DNA of 64,000 nucleotides from JAFDVL01 sp963794955 (GTDB lineage Bacteria; Acidobacteriota; Blastocatellia; RBC074): contig CAWCGF010000004.1 of the NCBI GenBank assembly GCA_963794955.1, positions 62,001 through 126,000 on the forward strand, read 5' to 3'. Of the stretch, positions 8,676 through 16,471 are shown piece after piece (positions within the stretch are counted from its first letter, which is position 1; every line of letters begins with the position of its first letter). The position numbers and the translations under genes are program-made. The notes under the pieces were generated by a model that ran no database searches, was not told the DNA's origin, and saw nothing but the letters and a program-made list of their open reading frames with translations.

Positions 8676-9248
8676 TCATCGCGCCAGCGCATGATATTCA
8701 GGATTCGGCATCATCCCGGTCGCGTGTGCCATGCGATTAGTAAAGTTATACATCGCGGCAATTTCAATCACATCCCAGACTTCTTCGGTAGTGAGGCCGA
8801 AGCTTTTCAGATACTCAATATCAGCAGGTGAGCATTCACGCGGTGTGACGGTGAGCTTCACCGCATAATCCAGCACCGCCAGCATCTTCTGACTTACGTT
8901 CGCGCGTTTGTAATCCAGCGTAAGGCGGTCGCCTTGTATGGCATCGCCCAACGCTTCGCGTAACGCCGCGCCATGGGACACCAAACAATATAAGCAACCA
9001 TTCGCCATCGAAACCGCCACCGCGATCATTTCGCGTTCGGCAGCATTCAGGTTTTCGGTCGGTTCGTGCAACTGCTTGTAGTGCCCAAACCATGCGCTCA
9101 GACGTTCTGGGCGAAAGCTCATCACGCGCAAGACATTCGGCACAAAGCCGAGTCGTTCCCGTGCCTTGCCGAAGAGCTTGCGCAGGTTCTCCGGCAATTC
9201 ACTTTCGTCCGGCACGGGAAACCAACTGATGTTTTCTTTGTCGCTCAT
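8676..9248 (-). CDS. Peroxidase-related AhpD/CMD-family protein
   Basis: A 190-residue member of the carboxymuconolactone decarboxylase/AhpD superfamily, of the 'uncharacterised peroxidase-related enzyme' type in length and layout. The redox motif is present: C85-LY-C88-x3-H92 in GCLYCLVSHGAALRE. The family uses the CxxC pair and the histidine for peroxide reduction or related thiol chemistry in the cytoplasm; no signal peptide is visible. Its ATG at 9248 overlaps the stop of the GNAT gene (9245-9742), so the two form a translationally coupled pair with the acetyltransferase first. This suggests a stress or detoxification unit, which is inference. Confidence 0.85.
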   Translation of the reverse strand: MSDKENISWFPVPDESELPENLRKLFGKARERLGFVPNVLRVMSFRPERLSAWFGHYKQLHEPTENLNAAEREMIAVAVSMANGCLYCLVSHGAALREALGDAIQGDRLTLDYKRANVSQKMLAVLDYAVKLTVTPRECSPADIEYLKSFGLTTEEVWDVIEIAAMYNFTNRMAHATGMMPNPEYHALAR

Positions 9249-9742
9249 AGTTCGCTGAATTCCGGTTGATATTTTGCCACGCCCGCACAGTCGGACAAAG
9301 CGCCCGGCTGCAATTCCAGCGCCATAAACACCTCGTCGCGCACCTCATATTCGCTCTTGATGCAAAACCGACTCGCCGGGACAAAGCCGAAGCGCGGATA
9401 ATACTCAGGATGCCCCAGCACAATCATCGCCCTGTAGCCTGCGTTGCGACAGGCTTCAATGCCCGCGTTGGTGAGCATCGTGCCGATGCCTTGCTTTTGA
9501 TACCCCGGCAGCACGGCCAGCGGGGCAAGGCCGATGATCGTGGTCGTGTCAATCGTAGCTTCGCTGAACAAAATGTGGCCGACGATTTGGTCGTTCTCAA
9601 CCGCCACGAGCGACACAGTGGTTTTGCCGTTGGTGCGTAACTTGTCCACGAGATTTGCTTCGTCAGGTTGCCCAAAGGCTTCCTCATTGACTGTGTGAAT
9701 AGCGGAGATGTCAGCAGGTTGTTCTGGGCGAATGAGTGGCAT
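9245..9742 (-). CDS. GNAT family N-acetyltransferase (YhbS-like)
   Basis: About 165 residues. I choose ATG 9742 (MPLIRPEQPADISAIHTVNE) because the upstream in-frame ATG at 9766 lies inside a palindromic element. The GNAT core is clear: a beta-strand and VNEEAFGQPDEANLVDKLR start typical of the YhbS group, an acetyl-CoA-binding Q/RxxGxG/A loop as PGYQKQGIGTML, and a C-terminal PEYYPRFGFVPA motif. It transfers acetyl from acetyl-CoA to an unknown amine. The stop overlaps the start of the AhpD-like gene. Confidence 0.88.
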   Translation of the reverse strand: MPLIRPEQPADISAIHTVNEEAFGQPDEANLVDKLRTNGKTTVSLVAVENDQIVGHILFSEATIDTTTIIGLAPLAVLPGYQKQGIGTMLTNAGIEACRNAGYRAMIVLGHPEYYPRFGFVPASRFCIKSEYEVRDEVFMALELQPGALSDCAGVAKYQPEFSEL

Positions 9743-9750
9743 AATTACTC

Positions 9751-9803
9751 GTAGTGGCGAATTCATTCGCTTAGGACTTGTGAGCGAATGAATTCGCCAC
9801 TAC
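9751..9803. repeat. Perfect 21-bp-arm inverted repeat
   Basis: GTAGTGGCGAATTCATTCGC at 9751-9770 plus T9771 is mirrored at 9783-9803, with an 11-nt loop. It lies between the GNAT start and the PIG-L stop, both minus strand. The arms themselves contain the short palindrome GAATTC. Confidence 0.85.
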
Positions 9804-9810
9804 ATAAACA

Positions 9811-10704
9811 CTACTCAAAAAACGGAAATAACTTCATAATTTCCTCTTTGCCTGGCCTGCGTCCGTACTCGCAAATCTCAAAGGCTTCGGCGTATTGCAC
9901 TTTCGCCGCGCGGTCTTTGCCATAGTATTCTTCAAGGTTCTTGCGGTATTTATTCGCAACGTCCTGCTGGCGATTCACAAAGCGAGCGCGCACCTCAGCC
10001 CAACGCTTCTTCACGAATTCCGGGTCTTTGTTCAGCAGCGATTCGTCGCCGTTCGCACCGCCTTCATAAAATTGCGACACCATACCGAGCAAGCCATCCA
10101 GCTTCTTTTCCATCACCGGGCCGATGTCTACGATGATGTCAGCGGAAAACGGATTCGGTTTGTCGAAGCGATCCGACGAATACAGGAAGATCGGATTTTT
10201 CGTCAGGTGCGGGACTTCGGGACAGAAGTTTGGCACCGTCACCATATACGCCGCATCCTGCACCAGCACGCCTGTGTAGCGATGATCAGGATGATAATCA
10301 TTCGGGCGATGGCTAATGACGATGTCGGCTTTCCATTGGCGAATCAGGCGTGTGACCTTCTTGCGATTTTCCAGCGTCGGTTCTAGTTCGCCATCGTGAT
10401 TATCCATCTGATCCACCGTGTAGCCCATTAACTTCGCGGCGCGTTCGACCTCAGCTTTGCGACGACGATACAATTGGCCCCCGGCTTCTTTCCAATGCCC
10501 AATGTCGCCATTGGTGCAAGAGACTAATTTCACTTCGTGGCCTTTCGCCGCCCATAACGCAGCCACGCCCGCCGCGCCGATTTCAGGATCGTCAGGATGC
10601 GCGCCAAAGACGATCACGCGCGCTTTGCCATCTTGGGCAAAGGAAGGCATTGCACTGAAAGTGAGCAACAAAAATGCTAAGAGAAAAATGGTTTTGATTT
10701 TCAT
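9811..10704 (-). CDS. Exported PIG-L (LmbE-like) deacetylase
   Basis: A 297-residue zinc-dependent N-deacetylase of the PIG-L/LmbE family. The start at 10704 has GAGG upstream and gives a signal peptide (MKIKTIFLLAFLLLTFSAMP, cleavage near SFA-Q). The metal motif AHPDDPEIG is at residues 35-43, and HPDHRYTG further on supplies the third zinc histidine. Family members remove acetyl groups from N-acetylglucosaminyl compounds or related amide substrates. An exported form suggests a glycan or antibiotic-like substrate outside the cytoplasm. No pathway partner is adjacent. Confidence 0.88.
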   Translation of the reverse strand: MKIKTIFLLAFLLLTFSAMPSFAQDGKARVIVFGAHPDDPEIGAAGVAALWAAKGHEVKLVSCTNGDIGHWKEAGGQLYRRRKAEVERAAKLMGYTVDQMDNHDGELEPTLENRKKVTRLIRQWKADIVISHRPNDYHPDHRYTGVLVQDAAYMVTVPNFCPEVPHLTKNPIFLYSSDRFDKPNPFSADIIVDIGPVMEKKLDGLLGMVSQFYEGGANGDESLLNKDPEFVKKRWAEVRARFVNRQQDVANKYRKNLEEYYGKDRAAKVQYAEAFEICEYGRRPGKEEIMKLFPFFE

Positions 10705-10776
10705 AGATACCTCTAAATTATGTAAGGAGCGTGCCAATAAAAATCCGCTGGTTACACCAATCAACCGGATCAACAG

Positions 10777-10851
10777 GTGTTAGTGTACCAACTTTAGTTG
10801 GGCATTCCACTGACCCAGCTAAAATCTCAACGAAAGTTGGTACGCTAACAC
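10777..10851. repeat. Imperfect 24-bp-arm inverted repeat
   Basis: GTGTTAGTGTACCAACTTTAGTTG (10777-10800, given here as two parts GTGTTAGTGTACC and AACTTTAGTTG) pairs with 10828-10851 apart from two mismatches. The spacer is 27 nt. It separates the formaldehyde dehydrogenase stop (10861) from the PIG-L start. Confidence 0.75.
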
Positions 10852-10860
10852 TTGCTTTGT

Positions 10861-12054
10861 TTACTGTACGCTGCCGTGGGGATCAATGACGAACTTCCGC
10901 GCAGCGCCTTTATCAAAATCGGCGTAGCCTTTGGCCGCTTCGTCCAAGGAAATCATTGTGACGTTGACGGCTTTGGCGACCTTGATTTTATTGTACAAAA
11001 TCGCTTGCATCAGTTGCCGATTGTACTTCAGCACGGGCGTTTGCCCGGTAAAGAACGCGTGGCTCTTCGCCCACCCTAAGCCTAGCCGAATGCTCAAGCT
11101 GCCAATTTTCGCGGCCTCATCCACACCACCAGGATCGCCTGTAACGTACAGGCCAGGGATGCCCAGGCTACCGCCTGCGCGCGTGACTTCCATAATCGAA
11201 TTCAGCACGGTGGCGGGACGTTCGACTTTCGCTTCGGCACCATGACCCCGCGCTTCAAACCCGACCGCATCCACTGCACAATCTACTTCCGGCACGCCGA
11301 TGATTTGCTCAATTTGCTCGGCGAGCGATGAACTCTTGGATAAATCAATTGTCTCGCAGCCAAACGACTTGGCCTGTTTCAAGCGGGCAGGAATCATATC
11401 GCCGACAATCACGCAGGCCGCACCCAGCAGATGCGCCGAAGCTGCCGCAGCCAATCCCACCGGCCCTGCGCCGGCGATGTAGACCACCGTGCCGGGGCCG
11501 ACGCCTGCCGTAACGCAGCCGTGATAGCCCGTCGGCAAAATGTCAGACAAGCACGTCAGGTCTTTGATTTTTTCCATCGCCTGCGCCGCATCCGGAAATT
11601 TCAGCAGGTTGAAATCCGCATACGGAATCATCACATATTCGGCTTGTCCACCAACCCAGCCGCCCATATCTACATAGCCGTACGCGCCGCCGGGACGGGC
11701 AGGATTCACCGTCAGGCAAATGCCCGTTTGTTGTCCGCGACAATTGCGGCACCGCCCGCACGCCACGTTGAATGGCACGGAGCAAATATCGCCGACTTGC
11801 AGGAATTCTACGTCACGGCCTTTTTCAACGACTTCACCCGTGATCTCGTGACCGAGAATCAATCCGGTCGGGGCCGTTGTGCGACCGCGCACCATATGCT
11901 GATCACTGCCGCAAATGTTAGTGGTCACAACTTTCAGGATTACTCCATGTTCGGCCTTGCCCTTTTTGTTGGGATTAACCAGTTTGGGATACGCAATGTT
12001 TTGTACTTCGACTTTGCCTGGCCCGAGATAGGCCACGCCGCGATTGGTTGCCAT
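10861..12054 (-). CDS. fdhA: Glutathione-independent formaldehyde dehydrogenase
   Basis: A 397-residue zinc- and NAD-dependent medium-chain dehydrogenase, matching the length and order of Pseudomonas putida FdhA. It oxidises formaldehyde to formate without added glutathione. Visible: catalytic zinc ligand C48 in NICGSDQHMVRG, H69/E70 in GHEITGE, the structural-zinc cysteines C99, C102, C105 and C113 in CGRCRNCRGQQTGIC, and the Rossmann motif GAGPVG. The long insertion with GGAYGYVDMGGWVGGQAEY is typical of this subfamily and separates it from ordinary alcohol dehydrogenases. GGAGAG precedes the ATG at 12054. It stands alone between two hairpin elements, so probably monocistronic. Confidence 0.92.
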   Translation of the reverse strand: MATNRGVAYLGPGKVEVQNIAYPKLVNPNKKGKAEHGVILKVVTTNICGSDQHMVRGRTTAPTGLILGHEITGEVVEKGRDVEFLQVGDICSVPFNVACGRCRNCRGQQTGICLTVNPARPGGAYGYVDMGGWVGGQAEYVMIPYADFNLLKFPDAAQAMEKIKDLTCLSDILPTGYHGCVTAGVGPGTVVYIAGAGPVGLAAAASAHLLGAACVIVGDMIPARLKQAKSFGCETIDLSKSSSLAEQIEQIIGVPEVDCAVDAVGFEARGHGAEAKVERPATVLNSIMEVTRAGGSLGIPGLYVTGDPGGVDEAAKIGSLSIRLGLGWAKSHAFFTGQTPVLKYNRQLMQAILYNKIKVAKAVNVTMISLDEAAKGYADFDKGAARKFVIDPHGSVQ

Positions 12055-12229
12055 AGCTTTTTTCTCTCCTTAGTTGAATGGGATCGGATTCGCGGGGTAC
12101 TTCTTAGCCAAGCCGCTGCCCCCGCGCCAGTGGCTTTTTCACTGTATTCTGCTCTTTCTGAAAATCTCGTGGAAATCGCGGAGAGTGTATTGACAACCCG
12201 CAAGAGAGACAAGAGCCAGCGTGAAAAAA

Positions 12230-12314
12230 TGTACAGCAAACTTTCCCGTTTGCTGATAGTTCCCGCAAGGATATGCGCCGGCAAGCAACAGCAAACGGGA
12301 AAGTTTGCTGTACA
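12230..12314. repeat. Perfect 26-bp-arm inverted repeat, CAAACTTTCCCGTTTGC family
   Basis: The arm at 12230-12255 (core GCAAACTTTCCCGTTTGCTG) is the exact complement of 12289-12314, with a 33-nt loop. It directly abuts the stop of the ABC permease gene at 12315. Close relatives of the arm lie at 25625, 25767 and 51933. Confidence 0.9.
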
Positions 12315-13832
12315 TTAATCGTGGCGCAAAGCTTTGATCGGATCAACGCGCGCGGCTTGCGAGGCGGGATATAGCGCCGCGAGCAAGGCAATCAACATCG
12401 CAAACAAAATCGCGCTGCCCCACAAATACCAGGGGATGGAAAAGAATTGAATGTACGTTGTGGCCGATTGCACGACATATTTGTTAACGATGGGGTTGGC
12501 AATGCTCGTGACCGCCCAGCCAATCAGCACGCCGAACAATCCGCCCATTAACCCGATCAGGCAAGCTTCAAAGAAGAAGATTTTCATGATCTCGGCGTCC
12601 GACCCACCAATCGCTTTCATAATGCCGATTTCGCGCGTCCGCTCGCGGATAGACATAATCATCGTATTGGAAATCCCGAACGAAGCGACCAGCAATGCGA
12701 TGCCGCCAATCAACGCCAACGCGCCATTCACAAACAAAAATACGCGCTTGATTTCGTCGAGGTTCGGCAGCGGGAAGACATTGAAGCCGCGCTTTTTGAT
12801 TTCAGCGTGAACCGCTTGTGTTTTGGTCGGATCAACCACTTGTACCGTAACCTGCCGATACCCGGAATCCCCGACCAGCGCCTCGCCCAATTGTGCCATC
12901 GTGTCCTGATTGGATTCGGCAAAGCGTTTGGCCTGCTCCACCGGTACCAGCAAACTGGCAGTGCCGCCGAACGGATTGAACATGCGTTGCTCGTTCGGCA
13001 GCACGCCTACAATTTTGAAAACGTGGCGATCAAATTTCTGGTCGAACTCGGTTATCGGAGTTTTGGTTTCCTGAGTTGGGGGATTCATCAGCGGAATCCC
13101 AAACACGCTGGAAGGCGCAGCTTCAGTCCCTTTCAGCGTCAGCAACGTGACTTCCTTGTCCATTAACTTTCGTGCCTCTGTCTCGCGCTCAGCATCACTT
13201 TTTTCAGGCTTTTCCATGGCCGCAAACGGGCCACGTCGTTCACGCCGTCGTGGTTGCGTAAACCCTTCGGCGAACCCTTCGGTCACGATGATTTCTTCGG
13301 CGTCATCATTGGTGAAGCCTTGTCCTGCCAAAAATTTCTTGAAGCCGGGGACGCGTTCAAGATTGGCCGCAGCGCCGCTCAGGTTGCGGCGGCGCGTACG
13401 ATTTTCAAAGCGCAGGTAACAGGAAAACCCGACTTGTGGCACGGCAAATTTGACTCCTGGAATCTTTTCCAGTTCGGCGACCGTTTCGTCATTCAACAGG
13501 CGTCGTGGTTCTGGTGTCGCGCTGGGGCCAGGACTGACACTCGGCGCGGGAGTAGGCGAAGCTTGTTTGTCTTCTTCGTCATCAAACGGCGTGCGCGCTT
13601 CGTTCATTTCCAGCAACGCATCTACGTTCACCCCGGAAACAGTGATGGTCGTAAAAATCTCTAGCCGCGCGAGGGCGTTAGTGATGATGTTGTTTTGCAA
13701 ACCCAGCCCAAAACTGACCATCGTGATAATTGCCGCCACGCCGACAATGACGCCCATCACCGTAAGTGCAGTGCGCAACTTCGCCTGACGAAGATTGCGT
13801 AAGGCAAGGGCGAGAAGGTCAGTTAGATTCAT
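12315..13832 (-). CDS. ABC transporter permease, MacB/FtsX type
   Basis: A 505-residue inner-membrane permease. The layout is that of MacB_PCD plus FtsX: one membrane segment near residues 20-45 (LRTALTVMGVIVGVAAIITM), a large extracytoplasmic domain, then three membrane segments in the last 150 residues (GGIALLVASFGISNTM, GLFGVLIGWAVTSI, LWGSAILFAMLIALLAALYP). SIRERTREIGIMKAIGG is the characteristic cytoplasmic coupling helix. The extracytoplasmic part holds a Pro/Ser-rich linker (about 93-112). It forms an operon with the ATPase gene at 14360-15031 and the small exported protein between them (6-nt gap). Such systems move lipoproteins, peptides or macrolides out of the inner membrane; the substrate cannot be told here. 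Confidence 0.9.
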   Translation of the reverse strand: MNLTDLLALALRNLRQAKLRTALTVMGVIVGVAAIITMVSFGLGLQNNIITNALARLEIFTTITVSGVNVDALLEMNEARTPFDDEEDKQASPTPAPSVSPGPSATPEPRRLLNDETVAELEKIPGVKFAVPQVGFSCYLRFENRTRRRNLSGAAANLERVPGFKKFLAGQGFTNDDAEEIIVTEGFAEGFTQPRRRERRGPFAAMEKPEKSDAERETEARKLMDKEVTLLTLKGTEAAPSSVFGIPLMNPPTQETKTPITEFDQKFDRHVFKIVGVLPNEQRMFNPFGGTASLLVPVEQAKRFAESNQDTMAQLGEALVGDSGYRQVTVQVVDPTKTQAVHAEIKKRGFNVFPLPNLDEIKRVFLFVNGALALIGGIALLVASFGISNTMIMSIRERTREIGIMKAIGGSDAEIMKIFFFEACLIGLMGGLFGVLIGWAVTSIANPIVNKYVVQSATTYIQFFSIPWYLWGSAILFAMLIALLAALYPASQAARVDPIKALRHD

Positions 13833-13838
13833 AGAAGA

Positions 13839-14363
13839 TTATTCCGCTTGCAAAACGCCGCGCAAGGAAGTGCCGGGTTTGAAATCCCAAGAAGCTTTAT
13901 ACAGCAGATCAGCCACAACCCAGCCCTTGCTAGCACGTGTCAGCACCAGCGTATCCGACCAGCGAATCATCTTTTTCCCGTCGCGATAAAACAGATGAAT
14001 CGGAACTTCGGCGCGCTTATCCTGCATCATAGGCGTTCCGATGTGGTAGCCGTGCGAGCCTTCAAACGAACTGGAAAACATATCACCTTCAATCCACGGC
14101 GGCTTTTCGTCGGGATGTTCTTTGATGAACTTCGTCTGTTTTTCCCGGGCGGCTTTGATGAGTTGTTGTAGGTCTTGGCTTAAGTACAGCGCGAGCAGCT
14201 TGGCTTGTTTTACATCCGGCAAACCGTTAATTTTCAGTTTGTGACAGATACGATAAAACTGAGTGGCGACCTCTTTGGGTGCTCGCGTGGCGGACGAATT
14301 GGCCTGTGCCACACTCACGAGCAAAAGCAAGGCCAGGGCAGATTTGAAGAAGCGCGTTGTCAC
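13839..14363 (-). CDS. Small exported protein inside the ABC operon
   Basis: A 174-residue protein with an N-terminal signal peptide (MTTRFFKSALALLLLVSVAQ). The mature part resembles the NTF2-like/DUF3828 kind of small periplasmic domain (FYRICHKLKINGLPDVKQAK... ending VADLLYKASWDF), but I do not recognise the family firmly. Its start overlaps the stop of the ATP-binding gene by 4 nt (ATGA), and its stop is 6 nt from the permease start. It is therefore very likely co-translated and may be a periplasmic accessory of the transporter. Confidence 0.7.
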   Translation of the reverse strand: MTTRFFKSALALLLLVSVAQANSSATRAPKEVATQFYRICHKLKINGLPDVKQAKLLALYLSQDLQQLIKAAREKQTKFIKEHPDEKPPWIEGDMFSSSFEGSHGYHIGTPMMQDKRAEVPIHLFYRDGKKMIRWSDTLVLTRASKGWVVADLLYKASWDFKPGTSLRGVLQAE

Positions 14364-15031
14364 TCGGCGAGTTTCCCATCTTTCAATTTGATAATGCGAT
14401 CTGCAAACCGATTTGCTAATTCCTGATCGTGTGTGACCATCACGATGGTTTTGCCATCGCGTTGCATGGTCTTGAGCAATTCCAGCAACTCAGCCGCCCG
14501 TGCGCTATCCAAATTTCCCGTTGGCTCATCGGCTAATAAGACCTGCGGATCATTCGCCAAAGCGCGGGCGATGGAAACGCGTTGCTGCTCACCGCCGGAT
14601 AGCTCCGCAGGCCGATGATCTACGCGCGCGTCTAAACCAACACGTGCAAGCAAGGCACGCGAATGTTCCTGGCGCTCCGATTGTTTCATACCGGCAAACG
14701 CGAGCGCGAGCGATACATTCTGACGCGCGGTCATTGTTGGAATCAAATTGAAGCTTTGAAAAATCATGCCAATGCTGCGCAGGCGATAGCGCGCCATTTC
14801 CCGCGACGAAAGCGGCGCAAGGCTTTTGCCGTTGAAGTAAATGTCCCCGCTCGTCGGGCGATCCAACCCGCCGAACAAATTCAGCAGCGTAGACTTGCCC
14901 GAACCACTCGTACCAAGAATTGCCACGAACTCGCCGGATTCAATCGTGACCGAAACACCTGCCAATGCATGCACCTCTTCGCTGCCCATTGGATATTCTT
15001 TGGTGACGTTAGCGGCTTCGAGGATGAGCAT
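14360..15031 (-). CDS. ABC transporter ATP-binding protein (LolD/MacB type)
   Basis: A 223-residue ATPase, the first gene of the three-gene operon. Walker A is GTSGSGKST (about 40-48), the Q-loop is MIFQSFNLIPTM, the signature is LSGGEQQRVSIARAL and Walker B is VLLADEPTGNLD, followed by VMVTHDQELA as the H-loop. The LDRPTSGDI stretch is typical of LolD and the MacB-N group. It energises the FtsX-type permease encoded two genes downstream. Confidence 0.93.
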   Translation of the reverse strand: MLILEAANVTKEYPMGSEEVHALAGVSVTIESGEFVAILGTSGSGKSTLLNLFGGLDRPTSGDIYFNGKSLAPLSSREMARYRLRSIGMIFQSFNLIPTMTARQNVSLALAFAGMKQSERQEHSRALLARVGLDARVDHRPAELSGGEQQRVSIARALANDPQVLLADEPTGNLDSARAAELLELLKTMQRDGKTIVMVTHDQELANRFADRIIKLKDGKLAE

Positions 15032-15041
15032 AAACGGTGGT

Positions 15042-15106
15042 TGGTAGCTGGTGGTCGGTGGTCGGTAGCCTTCGGTTTTCCACCGGCTACCGACGACTGA
15101 CTACCA
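15042..15106. repeat. Imperfect inverted repeat
   Basis: GGTCGGTAGCC at 15059-15069 pairs with GGCTACCGAC at 15084-15093, and outer TGGTAG/CTACCA extend the stem with bulges. The left arm is enriched in GGT(A/C)GGTGGT repeats. It lies between ndk and the ABC operon. Confidence 0.6.
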
Positions 15107-15115
15107 TTCATCTTC

Positions 15116-15529
15116 TTAGCAGAACTCTGTTGCGTTAAAGAAGTAGCTTATCTCGATTTTCGCGTTCTCATCGGAGTCCGAACCGTGCGAAGCGTTCTCG
15201 CCCATGCTCGTGCCGAAGTCGCCGCGAATCGTCCCCTGCGGCGCTTTAGTGGCATCGGTAGGTCCCATCAGATCACGCCACGCCTGCATCGCGTTTTCTT
15301 TTTCGAGCGCCAACACAACGGTGGGGCCGCTGGTCATAAACTCGACTAGCTCGCCAAAGAAGGGGCGGTCTTTGTGAACAGCATAAAAGCCTTCGGCGAT
15401 GGGTTTCGCCATGTGAATCAACTTCATCGCGCGAATCGTGAAGCCGTGGTCGGTGATGCGCTGAATGATGTTGCCAGCATTGCCTGCGCGCACTGCGTCA
15501 GGTTTGATCATTGCAAATGTCATGCTCAT
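15116..15529 (-). CDS. ndk: Nucleoside diphosphate kinase
   Basis: A 137-residue enzyme that passes the gamma-phosphate of ATP to other nucleoside diphosphates through a phosphohistidine. The active-site region GTSMGENASHGSDS is intact, with H115 as the phosphoacceptor. The N-terminus TFAMIKPDAV and the length are canonical. I use ATG 15529 (GAGGAG about 12 nt upstream), not the long upstream extension, which runs through a repeat element. The spelling RGDFGTSMGENASHGSD with an extra acidic tail is common in Acidobacteriota and Bacteroidota. Confidence 0.95.
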   Translation of the reverse strand: MSMTFAMIKPDAVRAGNAGNIIQRITDHGFTIRAMKLIHMAKPIAEGFYAVHKDRPFFGELVEFMTSGPTVVLALEKENAMQAWRDLMGPTDATKAPQGTIRGDFGTSMGENASHGSDSDENAKIEISYFFNATEFC

Positions 15530-15560
15530 TGTGATTCGTACTCTCCTCAAGGATGTGATG

Positions 15561-15641
15561 TTGTCATCGGTCACTGGCCACTCGTCATGGGCTTTTACAG
15601 AGAGCGAAGCCCCAAGGCAAATGACCAGTGACCAATGACAA
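15561..15641. repeat. Imperfect inverted repeat, TTGTCATxGGTCACTGG family
   Basis: TTGTCATCGGTCACTGGCCA (15561-15580) continues to 15595 and is complementary, with scattered mismatches, to 15606-15641. It lies in the 5' region of ndk. It shares AAATGACCA and CATTTG words with the hairpin at 6581. Confidence 0.7.
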
Positions 15642-15750
15642 ATAAATAGCCTCGCACCTGATTTCGGTGATGCGAGGCTTGGAAATGTAGTTCCCACGCT
15701 CACACTCGCGGGCTTTAGTATTCAAGGGGCACAGCGTGCGGTAGAAAACT

Positions 15751-16341
15751 CTACGATTGATGCTCAGGATGCGTGCATCCTTTGAACTCTTTCAGGTACG
15801 TGTTGCCTTTGTATTTCAACTCGTCGTGAATGCCAATTTTCGAGGTGTAATAGCCATCAATCGTCATGCCTTTAATGGCCCTGAAAAATTTCTCTTCCAG
15901 CGTTGTCGGCTTCATCTCGTTTTGGCTGATTTCCGTTAAAACTGCGACTTGCTTATCCTTCGCGGCTTTGACAAATGAGCCTGCGGCTTTAGCATCCATC
16001 GCGGCAAGGCCTTTTTTCCAAAGGTCTTTGGTTTCCGCTGGTGATTCGCTAATCATCAGGTCAATAAACGCCGGAACTTCTGCGGCTTTGGCACCGCCGG
16101 AACGCTCATCCGCCGGAATAATCAGTTCGGAAATTTCGCCAATGACCGCCAGTTCTGCGGCAGTAAAAAATTTCGGTTTCGCAGCGGTCTTCGCCTGCAC
16201 AGTTTTTGCGGCAACAGCGTGATGCTCGTGCTGGGCGAGCGCCGGTTGCCCCAAAATGGGCAGGCTCGCGCCAACCCCAATACCCGTCGCAATTCCCTTC
16301 AGTGCGTCGCGGCGATTCAGCCCTTTCTTCTCTTCTGACAT
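15751..16341 (-). CDS. Gluconate 2-dehydrogenase subunit 3-like protein
   Basis: A 196-residue protein with a twin-arginine-type leader (LNRRDALKGIATGIGVGASL, cleavage near ALA-Q). The body FFTAAELAVIGEISELIIPA...SGGAKAAEVPAFIDLMI is the hallmark of the gluconate 2-dehydrogenase subunit 3 family. It acts as a small partner of membrane-associated FAD dehydrogenases of the GMC type. The start at 16341 has GAGG upstream. The expected partner gene is not adjacent: the only GMC oxidoreductase in the window is at 29544-31232. A His-rich patch (AQHEHH) follows the leader. Confidence 0.88.
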   Translation of the reverse strand: MSEEKKGLNRRDALKGIATGIGVGASLPILGQPALAQHEHHAVAAKTVQAKTAAKPKFFTAAELAVIGEISELIIPADERSGGAKAAEVPAFIDLMISESPAETKDLWKKGLAAMDAKAAGSFVKAAKDKQVAVLTEISQNEMKPTTLEEKFFRAIKGMTIDGYYTSKIGIHDELKYKGNTYLKEFKGCTHPEHQS

Positions 16342-16471
16342 GGTTTTTACCTCGTAAATTTGTGGTGGAGAAACGTTCCTCAAAGACACCCTAATTATTG
16401 ACCGCACTTCACAAAAGTCAAGCGGCTCGCTCTGGCTTGGGAGATTTCGCCGCTGTTGATAAGATGACAGC